The notes beneath the pieces are model-generated. The model made no database searches. It had not been told where the DNA came from and saw only the letters and a list, made by a program, of their open reading frames with translations. Shown piece by piece: positions 9,662-18,435 of a DNA stretch of 64,000 bases. Position 1 is the stretch's first letter, and every line of letters begins with the position of its first letter. A program made the translations under genes and the position numbers. This DNA is from DASRDU01 sp035560235 (GTDB lineage Bacteria; Acidobacteriota; Blastocatellia; RBC074). The stretch lies in NCBI GenBank assembly GCA_035560235.1, contig DATMAG010000003.1, positions 12,548-76,547 of the forward strand, read 5' to 3'.

Positions 9662-11653
9662 ATGAGGGTAGGGAAAGGAATTTCCGACAGGCTCAGGCTG
9701 GCGGTGGCGCTGGCCTTTGTCGGCCTGATGCTGCTCCAGACATTCACTTCGTTTGCCGCGCTCAGCGGTCAGCAAAGAGAAGATCGCCCGGCCAGAGCGC
9801 GTGAACCGCAGCCTGAAGAAAACCTGGCAGTCACACGCAACGACTGTTCATACCTGCGCGACCCTGAAAGCTTTCGCAGCGCGCTTGCGCGTCACCGCGA
9901 AGCCGTGTCACAGGCGACCGTGACGCTCTCAAATTCAATCGCTGAACAGGCTGAAGTCGCACTGACCTCGCCGCAGGAGATTCCGCGCAGGAACTTCATT
10001 GACAACATTCTCTTTGACCGGATGGCAAAGGATAACGTGATGTCGGCTCCGCTTTGCACCGATGCCGAATTTATCCGCCGCGTTTATCTCGACCTGACCG
10101 GGCGCATTCCTTCAGCCGATGCCGTGACGAGTTTTCTCAGTAATCAGAATGCGAACAAACGCGACGCGCTGATTGATTCGCTGATCGGCACGCCCGAATT
10201 TGTGGACAAGTGGACGATGTTCTTTGGCGACCTGTTCAAAAACACGGCGCGGGCGACCAATGTCAATCGCTTCACGGGCGGGCGCGATGCCTTTTACAGC
10301 TACCTCAAAAGTTCACTGACGGCGAATAAAAGCTACGCGCAGATGGCGACCGAGATGCTGACGGCGGGCATTCCCACTGCGGCTGACAACTTTGTGAATG
10401 GCGAAGCGAACTTCATCGTTGGCGGCATCATTCCGATGGGGCCGCCGCAGGACACTATGGACGGGACGGCGGTCAACACGGCGAGTATGTTCCTGGGCAT
10501 CAATTCGCTTGACTGTCTGTTCTGCCACAGCGGCGCGGGCCATCTCGACAAAGTCAATCTGTGGGGAGCGCAGCGCACACGCGAAGAGGCCTGGGGCATG
10601 GCAGCTTTCTTTGCCCGCGTGCGCCGTCAGCGACAGTCGCTTTCGACTCAGCCGAATTACGCCAAATACATGGTGTCGGAAAACAACGCTGGTGAATATC
10701 AGCTCAATACCAATTCCGGTAACCGGCAGCCGCGTGAGCCGGTCGATGGCGTCAGCACCGTGGCTCCGCGTTTTATACTCAACGGCGCAGGCGTCAATGC
10801 CGGTGAAACCCGGCGGCAGGCCATTGCCCGGCTGGTTACTTCTGACAAGCAGTTTGCGCGGGCCGCAGTCAATTACATCTGGGAAAAGATCATGGTCGAA
10901 GCGCTCGTTTCACCCTCGAACGCTTTCGACCCGGCGCGGCTCGATCCGAACGCACAACTGCCCGCCGGATGGTCACTGCAACCAGCCAATGCTGAACTGC
11001 TCGATGCGCTCGCCACTGAATTCATCAAACAGAATTACAACCTGCGCAGCCTGATTGCGCTGATTACGAAATCGAGCGCGTATCAGCTTTCGGCGCAGTA
11101 TCCCGGCAACTGGAACCTCGCGCTTGTGCCGTATTACGCCCGCAAATACGTGCGCCGCCTTGACGCCGAAGAGATTCACGACGCGATTCTCAAGGCAACC
11201 GGCATCGGCGTGACCTATCAGTTGCGCGACACGCTCGGCAACAACACCTTTACTGTGAACTGGGCGATGCAGTTGCCCGATACAGTTGAACCGCGCACCA
11301 GCCCGGCAGCGGCGCAGTTTCTCAATTCATTCATTCGCGGCGACCGCGACGTAAAACCGCGCTCGCTTGAACCCTCGATTCAGCAGGCGCTCAATCTGAT
11401 GAATCATCAGTTCGTGATGAATCGCATTCATCAGACCAACACCGGCTCAACCGTCGCAAAGCTGCTCGCAGATGGCAGTCTGTCCTGGCAGCAGATCATC
11501 ACGCAGTTGTATCTGAACACGCTTTCGCGCAATCCGTCGCAGTCAGAACTCGACAAGCTGCTGCCGCTTTACACCTCAATGAGCAAAAAGGATGCGACCG
11601 AAGCGATTCAGTGGGCGCTGCTCAACAAGGTGGATTTCATCTTCAATTACTAG
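9662..11653 (+). CDS. DUF1549/DUF1553 domain protein with a haem-c-like CxxCH site
   Basis: An exported protein of 663 residues with a signal peptide (LRLAVALAFVGLMLLQTF). The DUF1549 region begins about residue 110 (NFIDNILFDRMA, FIRRVYLDLTGRIPSADAV, RDALIDSLIGTPEF). DUF1553 begins around 380 (RRQAIARLVTSDKQFARAAV) and ends near the C-terminus. A single CLFCH motif near residue 285 could bind haem c. These domains are typical of the planctomycete-type surface cytochrome family, found also in Acidobacteriota, always next to a DUF1501 gene as here; function is unproven. The ATG at 9662 is preferred over 9656 because GGAGGA ends seven bases before it, whereas it almost touches 9656. The gene is followed 21 bases later by the DUF1501 gene. 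Confidence 0.85.
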   Translation: MRVGKGISDRLRLAVALAFVGLMLLQTFTSFAALSGQQREDRPARAREPQPEENLAVTRNDCSYLRDPESFRSALARHREAVSQATVTLSNSIAEQAEVALTSPQEIPRRNFIDNILFDRMAKDNVMSAPLCTDAEFIRRVYLDLTGRIPSADAVTSFLSNQNANKRDALIDSLIGTPEFVDKWTMFFGDLFKNTARATNVNRFTGGRDAFYSYLKSSLTANKSYAQMATEMLTAGIPTAADNFVNGEANFIVGGIIPMGPPQDTMDGTAVNTASMFLGINSLDCLFCHSGAGHLDKVNLWGAQRTREEAWGMAAFFARVRRQRQSLSTQPNYAKYMVSENNAGEYQLNTNSGNRQPREPVDGVSTVAPRFILNGAGVNAGETRRQAIARLVTSDKQFARAAVNYIWEKIMVEALVSPSNAFDPARLDPNAQLPAGWSLQPANAELLDALATEFIKQNYNLRSLIALITKSSAYQLSAQYPGNWNLALVPYYARKYVRRLDAEEIHDAILKATGIGVTYQLRDTLGNNTFTVNWAMQLPDTVEPRTSPAAAQFLNSFIRGDRDVKPRSLEPSIQQALNLMNHQFVMNRIHQTNTGSTVAKLLADGSLSWQQIITQLYLNTLSRNPSQSELDKLLPLYTSMSKKDATEAIQWALLNKVDFIFNY

Positions 11654-11674
11654 CCGGGATCAGGAGGACGGATT

Positions 11675-13168
11675 ATGGCCAGTCATCATCAGTACGGTCA
11701 CAAATGCGAAAAGTGTCAGCCGCTGCGCGCGATCAACTCACCTGTCACCGGCCCGCAACTGCCCGGTCGGCGCGATTTTTTCAAGCTTGCGGGAGCCGGC
11801 GTGGCCGGATACTTTCTGACGCCGCTGCTCAGCACAGAAGTCGCTGCGGCTCCCACAGCGGATCTGCATCTGATCGGCAAAGCGCGCAACTGCATCTTCA
11901 TTCTGCTGACCGGCGCGCCGAGCCACGTTGACACTTTCGATCTGAAGGAGGGCGCGTGGACGCCGCCTGATTTTGCGCCGACCACGATCAACGGCATTCG
12001 CTTTCCGGCGGGCCTGATGCCGAATCTCGCGGGTCAGCTCAACCGGCTGGCGATTGTGCGCAACCTGCGCGCTCCGGCGCTTGTGCATCCGCTGCAGCAA
12101 ACCTGGGCGCAGATTGCGCGCAGTCCCAGTTCCGCGCTCGGCAAAATCGCGCCCAATCTGGGCAGCGTCGTCGCGCTCGAATTTGAAGCGCAGCGCCAGC
12201 CGAATCAGAAGCTGCCTGTTTTCGTTTCGCTCAACACCGGCGGCAGCGTCGTCGGGCAGGGTTATTTCAATGGCCTTTACGCGCCGTTCGATGTGACCGC
12301 CGCGCCGACCGGGCTTGGCAATCTGGCCAATGTTGACGGGCAGGCGAAATTCGAGGCGCGTTATGCAGTGCTGCAGTCAATTGACGCGAGCCTGCGCGCG
12401 AGTTCCCCTCTCGGTGATGACGTAACCACGATGGGCGGCTTTTATGAGCGCGGCAAAGCGATGATGTATGACGCCAGTGTTGACGCTGTGTTCAGGTTCA
12501 CAACCGACGAGCAGACCCGTTATGGCAGCAGCAGCTTCGGCAATTCGTGCATCGTGGCGCGCAACCTGGTGAAAGCGAATCTCGGCACACGTTACATTCA
12601 GATCAATCACGGCGGCTGGGACAATCACGATGACATTTACGACAAGGCGAACGGTATCTGGCCATCGGCCACTGAGCTTGACGAGGGCCTGTCGAATCTG
12701 CTGACCGATCTGGCAGGCACGCCGGGCGTGACAGGCGGTTCGCTGCTCGATGAAACGCTGATTGTGGCGATGGGTGAATTCGGGCGCACGGTCGGGCCGC
12801 CCACCGGGCAGGCCGGGCGCGATCATTACTTTCAGCACTTCGCAGTCTTTGCCGGTGGCGGCGTGGTCGGTGGCCGCGTCATTGGTGAAACCACCGATTC
12901 AGGTTCAGCGGTCAAAAACCCCGGCTGGTCGCAGGGTCGTCCGACGCAGTACGAAGACATTGCCGCGACAATTTATTCCGCAATGGGCATCAATTATCTG
13001 ACAGTGCGGCACGATGACCCGTTCGGACGCGGCTTTGAATACGTGCCATTCGCAAACGAAGGCGCGTGGTATCCGATTCTGGAACTCTTCGACCGCTCAT
13101 CTGTCCCGGCAACCAGAACGTCACCCGGAACCGGACGACGCGATCCAGACCGCAGAGTCACACCCTGA
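11675..13168 (+). CDS. DUF1501 domain protein (sulfatase-like fold), Tat-type signal
   Basis: A 497-residue protein with a Tat-like signal (GRRDFFKLAGAGVAGYFL) after a 30-residue leader that contains a CEKC pair. The rest is DUF1501: NCIFILLTGAPSHVDTFDLK near the start, then HGGWDNHD and the VAMGEFGRTVG stretch with GRDHYF. These are the conserved family blocks that resemble alkaline phosphatase/sulfatase folds. It lies 21 bases after the DUF1549/DUF1553 gene, with GGAGG before the ATG, so the two form an operon. The partnership is a general feature of these families, and the substrate is unknown. The C-terminus ends in a basic, proline-rich tail without homology that I recognise. Confidence 0.87.
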   Translation: MASHHQYGHKCEKCQPLRAINSPVTGPQLPGRRDFFKLAGAGVAGYFLTPLLSTEVAAAPTADLHLIGKARNCIFILLTGAPSHVDTFDLKEGAWTPPDFAPTTINGIRFPAGLMPNLAGQLNRLAIVRNLRAPALVHPLQQTWAQIARSPSSALGKIAPNLGSVVALEFEAQRQPNQKLPVFVSLNTGGSVVGQGYFNGLYAPFDVTAAPTGLGNLANVDGQAKFEARYAVLQSIDASLRASSPLGDDVTTMGGFYERGKAMMYDASVDAVFRFTTDEQTRYGSSSFGNSCIVARNLVKANLGTRYIQINHGGWDNHDDIYDKANGIWPSATELDEGLSNLLTDLAGTPGVTGGSLLDETLIVAMGEFGRTVGPPTGQAGRDHYFQHFAVFAGGGVVGGRVIGETTDSGSAVKNPGWSQGRPTQYEDIAATIYSAMGINYLTVRHDDPFGRGFEYVPFANEGAWYPILELFDRSSVPATRTSPGTGRRDPDRRVTP

Positions 13169-13179
13169 AACGAATGAAT

Positions 13180-13207
13180 TCGCTGCTACAAGGGTGCGCC
13201 CGGTTCC
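13180..13207. repeat. 28-bp dispersed repeat, copy 1
   Basis: TCGCTGCTACAAGGGTGCGC followed by CCGGTTCC. It matches 27998-28025 (TCGTTGCTACAGGGTGCGAC then CTGCTTCC) apart from one indel and four substitutions. This copy lies between the stops of convergent genes. Confidence 0.5.
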
Positions 13208-13219
13208 TTTCGATGATCT

Positions 13220-14566
13220 TCAGCGCGCCAGCAGGATGCGCAGGTCGCGCACGTTGTTGCCGGTCGGGCCGGTGATGATGGCGTCATTCAGCGCGTTGAA
13301 GAAATTGAAGGAGTCGCTGTTGAGGCAGTAAAGATTGGGCAGCAGCATCCGCGCCAGCGCCCGGCTGACGGTAGTGCCATCGGCAATCGCTCCGGCAGCG
13401 GGGCTGTTGCCGTCAATGCCATCGGTGCCTGCGCTCAGCACAACTGCTTCGCGCCCGCTTATATTGATTGCCGCGCGCAGCACAAATTCCTGATTGCGCC
13501 CGCCGCTGCCGTTGCCGCGCACCGGGCAGATCACTTCGCCGCCTGAAAGCAGGCAGACCGTGCGGCCCGAATGCTTCTTACTGAGTGCCGTCAGGCGTTT
13601 CAAATGCGCGAGCGCCATCTCTTCGACTTCACCTTCAACCAGATCATCAGCGACTTCAACCACGCAGCCAAAATCGCTTTCAGCAATGCCCTGCGCGACA
13701 GACAACGCCCTTTGATTGTCGAGCAGCAGATGATGAGCGCGCAGCGCCTTCACTTTTTCGCCGTCAGTTTGTGGCCGAGATACGGGACTGAAATTTGAAT
13801 CAGGAATTTCGCCGCGCTGAATCAGCGCCGTCACGCTGGCCGGAAATTTACTGAGCAGGTCATAGCGCGCCACGATGCGCTCAAAATCGGCGCGCGCAGC
13901 CGTGTTTGCCATCGTCGGCCCTGATGCAATCGTTGCCAGGTCGTCGCTGTTGACATCAGAAATGTAAAGCGAAAGCTGTTGCGCGTGCGGCGCTGCGTCG
14001 GCGAGCCGCCCGCCTTTGACTGCCGACAAGAAGCGGCGCACGACATTCATTTCACCGATCACCGCGCCGCATCCGACCAGCACGCGATTGACGGACTGCA
14101 GGTCGCTGAGCGTGATGCGTTCATCCGCAGGCTTTTCAAAAAGCGCCGAACCGCCGCCCGAAATCAGAAAGATCACCAGCGTTTCCGGGCTGTCGTTTTC
14201 GCGCAACAGCTTCAGCGCCGCTTCAGCCGCCGCAATGCTTTGTTCATTCGGAACCGGATGCCCGCCGATCAGAATCCGTAATCGCTGCGGCGCTGCGCCC
14301 GTCAGAGCATTGGTCACCACCAGGCCGCCGCTGATTCGATTGCCGAGGATGCCTTCAACTGCCCGCGCCATCGCCACGCTCGCCTTGCCGATGCCAATGA
14401 CAAGGATGCGCGAGAGGCGTGTCAGATCGCATTGCGTTGCGCCAGTCATCAGGCGTTCGCCATCGAGCCGCAGCGCGGAACGCACGACGGATTCAACGTC
14501 AATCGCCGCCAGCGTGCGCTGAAAGATTTGCAGCGCGGCAGTTCGCAGTTCAGTCTGTGAATTCAT
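13220..14566 (-). CDS. Glycerate 2-kinase (MOFRL family)
   Basis: A roughly 448-residue protein with the glycerate kinase type II layout. The N-terminal DUF4147 part includes RILVIGIGKASVAMARAVE, IGGHPVPNEQS and the phosphate-binding loop FLISGGGSALFEKP. The C-terminal MOFRL part carries LLSGGEVICPVRGNGSGGRN followed by QEFVLRAA and SAGTDGIDGNS. It phosphorylates glycerate to 2-phosphoglycerate in the cytoplasm, feeding serine or glyoxylate carbon into glycolysis. The frame is open upstream to an ATG at 14668, but the start at 14566 (MNSQTELRTAALQIFQ) agrees with family N-termini. The gene converges on the DUF1501 gene with a 51-base gap. Confidence 0.88.
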   Translation of the reverse strand: MNSQTELRTAALQIFQRTLAAIDVESVVRSALRLDGERLMTGATQCDLTRLSRILVIGIGKASVAMARAVEGILGNRISGGLVVTNALTGAAPQRLRILIGGHPVPNEQSIAAAEAALKLLRENDSPETLVIFLISGGGSALFEKPADERITLSDLQSVNRVLVGCGAVIGEMNVVRRFLSAVKGGRLADAAPHAQQLSLYISDVNSDDLATIASGPTMANTAARADFERIVARYDLLSKFPASVTALIQRGEIPDSNFSPVSRPQTDGEKVKALRAHHLLLDNQRALSVAQGIAESDFGCVVEVADDLVEGEVEEMALAHLKRLTALSKKHSGRTVCLLSGGEVICPVRGNGSGGRNQEFVLRAAINISGREAVVLSAGTDGIDGNSPAAGAIADGTTVSRALARMLLPNLYCLNSDSFNFFNALNDAIITGPTGNNVRDLRILLAR

Positions 14567-14720
14567 TCCGGGTTTGTTGTGAGCAGCGGGTCGCTCGTGC
14601 CAGCATGTTGCCGTTATCAGATGAAACCGGTAAAAATCAGAGAAACGATCATAGCACCCTGTTCTCATTCCCTGAATGGAACTGACTGAACAAATCTCTC
14701 ACTTCATCTGCCTGAATTGA

Positions 14721-15257
14721 ATGTCACACGAAATCATTTTCGCCGTTGGTTCTGAAAACCCTGTCAAAGTCGGCTGTGTCGCGGCAGCCGCGTCTCAATT
14801 CTGGCCCGCGGCCCGCGCCGCTGGTGTCAGCACCGATTCACTGGTCAGCGCACAGCCTTCGTCTGATCACGAAATGTTCGCCGGCGCGCTCAACCGCGCG
14901 CGACAGGCGCTTGAGCAGGTCACAGGCGCGGCTTACGGCGTCGGACTTGAAGGCGGCGTGCTCGACACTGAAGACGGAATGTGGGCTTATGCGTGGGCCG
15001 TTGTGACTGATCGTGAAGGCCGCATCGGCAAGGGGCAGACCGGGCGCTTTCTGCTGCCGGAAGGAGTGGCGCGGCTGATTCGTGACGAAGGGCTTGAGCT
15101 TGGCGAGGCTGATGACCGCTTTTTCGGGCGCAGCAATTCAAAACAGCAGGAAGGGGCCATCGGCATTCTTTCCGATGGCCGCATCACGCGCCTGCAGCTT
15201 TATCAGCCGGCGGTCGTCTTTGCGCTGCTGCGTTTTGTCCATCCTGAATATTACTGA
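14721..15257 (+). CDS. yjjX: Inosine/xanthosine triphosphatase, YjjX/DUF84 family
   Basis: A 178-residue protein of the DUF84 family. The N-terminus IIFAVGSENPVKVGCVAAA and the later GVGLEGGV, WAYAWAVVTDREGRIGKGQT and FFGRSNSKQQEGAIGILSDG blocks are diagnostic. The family hydrolyses non-canonical purine triphosphates such as ITP and XTP to keep the nucleotide pool clean. The protein has no signal or membrane segment. It is a single gene divergent from the glycerate kinase gene and ends just before a strong hairpin shared with the convergent M48 protease gene. Length is normal for the family (about 170-180 residues). Confidence 0.9.
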   Translation: MSHEIIFAVGSENPVKVGCVAAAASQFWPAARAAGVSTDSLVSAQPSSDHEMFAGALNRARQALEQVTGAAYGVGLEGGVLDTEDGMWAYAWAVVTDREGRIGKGQTGRFLLPEGVARLIRDEGLELGEADDRFFGRSNSKQQEGAIGILSDGRITRLQLYQPAVVFALLRFVHPEYY

Positions 15258-15262
15258 AAAAC

Positions 15263-15303
15263 AGCAGCGGCGCGATGAAATCACTTTTCATCGCGCCGCT
15301 GCT
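15263..15303. terminator. Rho-independent terminator between convergent genes
   Basis: A perfect 18-bp stem (15263-15280 with 15286-15303) and a five-base loop. On the minus strand it is followed by GTTTTTC, the usual T tract, so it ends the M48 protease transcript. It may also act on yjjX, although the plus-strand T run is poor. Confidence 0.8.
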
Positions 15304-15319
15304 GTGTCTGTCTTTGCTC

Positions 15320-16558
15320 TCAGTTCTGTGAATCAGGTTTCCGCTTCAGCGTCGGGCGCTGAGAGGCCGGATCCTGATCGGTTTTGCGGCTGTCGGTTTT
15401 CGTATCGCTGCCGGAATCGGTGCTGCGCCTGAGCGTCGGACGGCCCGTCTGCTGCTGATCAGACTGGCTCGCGTCAGTAGCCGGATCAGTAGTCTGATCG
15501 CTGCTGTCAGGACGGCGCTTGAGCGTCGGGCGACCTGAATTTGAATTGTCTCCGGCATCACCAGCTGACGGATCGCTGTCCGATTGCGGGCGACGTTTGA
15601 GCGTCGGGCGACCGCTGTTGTTGCTGTCCGGCCCGATGGTGTTTCTGCCGCCGTGCAGCGCGATCAGCCGGTTTTTGACCCGCTGAAATTCAGATGAACT
15701 CATCTGGTATTCGGACTTTTCAGGAAAGCGTTCGAGCAGCTTGCGAACCTCCTTAATGCGATCCTCAGTCAGCGGGTGCGTGCTGAAGGCTTTGGCAATC
15801 GTGCCCGGCTTCTTCTTATTCTTTTCCTGCAGCTTTTCAAAGAAAGTGATCAGCGCGTTCGGGTCATAGCCCGAAGCCCACATATACTGTGCGCCGAGCA
15901 GGTCGGCTTCCTTTTCTGCACCGCGTGAAAATTTCAGAAACGTCAGCGGCACGGCCAGTCCTGCGACCTGCTGCACGATGTAACCGCCCCAGCCGCCCAG
16001 AAAGATCAGTGGAATCGAAGCGTAATTGACGAACGTGCCTTTTGAAAGCTGCTCCATCCCGTGCCGAGCCGCAACGTGCGCGACTTCGTGCGCCATTACG
16101 CCTGCGAGTTCGGCTTCGTTTTCGGCGGTTTCGATCAGACCGCGATTGACGTAAAGATTGCCGCCCGGCAGCGCGAAGGCATTCACATCAGGCGAATCAA
16201 CAACCTTGATGGTAAAGGGAACTTTCGAGTCAGAGTGGAGGACGATGTTCTGGCCGACGCGGTTGACGTATTCGGTAATCAGCGGGTCGGTAATGAACTG
16301 CAGGCTCTGATCGGTTTCAGCGGCGAGTTGCCGTCCAAGGGCGACTTCCTTTTCAAGCGAATAGAAATCGAGCTGCCCTTTGTTGATGTCGCGCTTGCCG
16401 ATGAGCAGCGGATTGAGCTTGTCCTCAAGCGGTTTGATCGCCTGTTTCGACGGCTCCGGATTTTTCGATGATGACGGCGCTGACTGGGCGAAGGCGGGAG
16501 CTGCCGCAAGCGCGATTGTCAGAACGAACGCTGAAACTCTCTCCGTGATTCTGGCCAT
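15320..16558 (-). CDS. M48 family metalloprotease with a repetitive basic C-terminal tail
   Basis: A 412-residue exported protein. The start at 16558 is supported by GGAGGT at the right distance and gives a normal signal peptide (ending near AAAPAFAQ). The zinc-protease motif is GVMAHEVAHVAARHG, with the third ligand expected in the EKEADLLGAQYM block. This is the BepA-like periplasmic family that degrades misassembled outer-membrane proteins. After about residue 320 the protein turns into a low-complexity tail with four near-identical blocks (GRPTLKRRP, GRPTLKRRP, GRPTLRRS, RPTLKRKP) separated by 15-20 acidic, Ser/Asp/Gln-rich residues. The tail is absent from the family core, and its role (cell-wall or polyanion binding) is only a guess. 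Confidence 0.9.
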   Translation of the reverse strand: MARITERVSAFVLTIALAAAPAFAQSAPSSSKNPEPSKQAIKPLEDKLNPLLIGKRDINKGQLDFYSLEKEVALGRQLAAETDQSLQFITDPLITEYVNRVGQNIVLHSDSKVPFTIKVVDSPDVNAFALPGGNLYVNRGLIETAENEAELAGVMAHEVAHVAARHGMEQLSKGTFVNYASIPLIFLGGWGGYIVQQVAGLAVPLTFLKFSRGAEKEADLLGAQYMWASGYDPNALITFFEKLQEKNKKKPGTIAKAFSTHPLTEDRIKEVRKLLERFPEKSEYQMSSSEFQRVKNRLIALHGGRNTIGPDSNNSGRPTLKRRPQSDSDPSAGDAGDNSNSGRPTLKRRPDSSDQTTDPATDASQSDQQQTGRPTLRRSTDSGSDTKTDSRKTDQDPASQRPTLKRKPDSQN

Positions 16559-16599
16559 TGCTTTACCTCCACTGCACATTTCAGAATCGGGTCAGAACT

Positions 16600-16628
16600 A
16601 TTCTAGCCGAAGTCGGCCTGCTTGTCTG
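16600..16628 (-). promoter_or_regulatory. Candidate promoter of the M48 protease gene
   Basis: On the minus strand CAGACA (16628-16623), 17-base spacer, TAGAAT (16605-16600). The -10 matches five of six consensus bases. It lies about 45 bases before the start codon. Confidence 0.45.
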
Positions 16629-16835
16629 TCATCTGAAGCCCTGACCTGAACCGGCCAGGACGAAACCTTTTGACGCGCCGGGCATAAATGCGGTTGCCGG
16701 GCGCTGAGCTTAAATCACACTCATCGCGCCGCACTCACAGCTTGAGCGCATCTGCATCCGGTGTTAGCATCGCGCCCGCTCGCAACTGGTGAGACTGGCA
16801 TCATCACACTCAATCAACACGCTGAAAAAAACACG

Positions 16836-18368
16836 ATGGAACTTACCCCGACTTCCATACCTGCGGCTGAAGCGCAGTCTGAAGCAGCAGGCCGTTCCGG
16901 TGCATCGCGGCAGATGCTGCTCGTCAAATGGGCAGCGGTGCTGATTGCCGGATTCGGCATCGCCCTTGCGCCGCGCCCCGATGGCATTACGCCTGAATCC
17001 TGGCGGCTGCTGGCAATCTTTATTGCCACGATTGTCGGCTCGATTGTGCGGCCCCTGTCGGGCGGCGCAATGGTGCTGCTCGGCATTACGGCGCTGGCGC
17101 TGACGCGGTCAATGCCGGTCAGCGAAGCGCTCGCAAAAACCGCGACTGACGCGAAGGCGCTCGAAACGCTGCGCATCAAATCAACGCTCGCGGGTTATGC
17201 TGATCCGGTTGTGTGGCTGGTGCTGGCGGCGTTTTTTATGTCGCGCGGAATGATCAAGACCGGACTCGGACGGCGCATCGCGCTGCTCTTTATCAAAGCT
17301 ATCGGGCGGCGTTCGCTCGGGCTCGGTTATGCGCTGGTTGGCACGGACATGGTGCTGGCGACTTTCATTCCGTCAAACGGAGCGCGGTGCGGCGGCATTA
17401 CCTTTCCGATTGCCAAAAGCATTGCCGAAGCCTACGACTCGCGGCCCGGCCCGACAGCGCGCAAACTGGGCGCGTTTCTGATGAGCTTCATTTATCAGTG
17501 CGAAGTCATCATCTGCGCGATGTTCCTGACCGGGCAGGCGGGCAATCTGGTAATTCAGAAATTCGCCATGCAGGTCAGCGGCATTGACCTGAATTACACG
17601 CGCTGGATGATTGGCGGCATCGCGCCTGGTCTGGTTTCACTCGTGGTTACGGGGCTGCTGCTTTATCGCCTCTTCCCGCCTGAAATCAGGCACACGCCTG
17701 GCGCGACCAGATTCGCTCAGGAAGAACTCGGCAAGATGGGGCCGACCTCAGCTCACGAAAAGCTGATGCTCGGCGTGTTTGCGATGGTGGCGCTGCTGTG
17801 GACGACGACGAAGCTGCACAACATTGATTATTCAGTGGTCGCGCTGGTTGGCGTTTGCGTGCTGCTGCTCGCGCGGGTGCTAGACTGGGAAGACGTGCTG
17901 AGTGAACGCGGCGCGTGGGATGTGTTTCTGTGGTACGGCGGGCTGGTGCGGATGGCCGAAGCCCTGGGCGAAACAGGCATCACGCGACGCTTTGCCGAAA
18001 CGGCGGCAAAGTTCACTGCCGGATGGAAGTGGTGGGCGGCGCTGGCCGTGCTGGCGCTCGTCTACTTTTACGCGCATTACGCTTTTGCCAGCATCACGGC
18101 GCACGCGCTGGCGATGAACATTCCGTTTCTGATCGTCATCATCGCCGCCGGAGCGCCGCCTTATCTGGCCGTGCTGCTGCTCGCTTATTTTTCAAACCTG
18201 TCGGCTTCGCTGACGCATTACGGCACGACGCCGGGGCCGATCTATTTCGGCGCTGGTTACGTCACGCAGCAGAAATGGTGGCAGCTTGGCCTGATCGCTT
18301 CATTCCCCAACATTCTGATCTGGTCAACCGTCGGCCTGATCTGGTGGAAGGTGCTGGGGTGGTGGTGA
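16836..18368 (+). CDS. SLC13/DASS family sodium-coupled anion transporter
   Basis: About 510 residues with 11-12 membrane segments, matching the divalent anion:sodium symporter family (CitT/SodiT/DIT1-like). Diagnostic blocks are WRLLAIFIATIVGSIVRPLS, the first hairpin signature TFIPSNGARCGGITFPI and the C-terminal repeat with SNLSASLTHYGTTPGPIYFG. The family imports dicarboxylates (malate, 2-oxoglutarate, succinate) or sulfate across the inner membrane. The resemblance to plant/bacterial oxoglutarate-malate translocators suggests a C4/C5 dicarboxylate, but substrate is inferred. A GTG at 16761 would add 25 residues; ATG at 16836 gives a normal N-terminus. A short heptamer array follows the stop. 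Confidence 0.88.
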   Translation: MELTPTSIPAAEAQSEAAGRSGASRQMLLVKWAAVLIAGFGIALAPRPDGITPESWRLLAIFIATIVGSIVRPLSGGAMVLLGITALALTRSMPVSEALAKTATDAKALETLRIKSTLAGYADPVVWLVLAAFFMSRGMIKTGLGRRIALLFIKAIGRRSLGLGYALVGTDMVLATFIPSNGARCGGITFPIAKSIAEAYDSRPGPTARKLGAFLMSFIYQCEVIICAMFLTGQAGNLVIQKFAMQVSGIDLNYTRWMIGGIAPGLVSLVVTGLLLYRLFPPEIRHTPGATRFAQEELGKMGPTSAHEKLMLGVFAMVALLWTTTKLHNIDYSVVALVGVCVLLLARVLDWEDVLSERGAWDVFLWYGGLVRMAEALGETGITRRFAETAAKFTAGWKWWAALAVLALVYFYAHYAFASITAHALAMNIPFLIVIIAAGAPPYLAVLLLAYFSNLSASLTHYGTTPGPIYFGAGYVTQQKWWQLGLIASFPNILIWSTVGLIWWKVLGWW

Positions 18369-18380
18369 TGAAATTTCAAA

Positions 18381-18410
18381 TCTGAGATTTGAGATTTGAG
18401 ATTTGAGATC
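18381..18410. repeat. 7-nt tandem array (GAGATTT), copy 1
   Basis: Three perfect GAGATTT units (18384-18404) with partial units on each side, starting 12 bases after the stop of the anion transporter gene and 26 bases before the next start. The same unit recurs at 52541-52575. Confidence 0.85.
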
Positions 18411-18435
18411 GGGCAACAAACACGCCGGAAAAATT

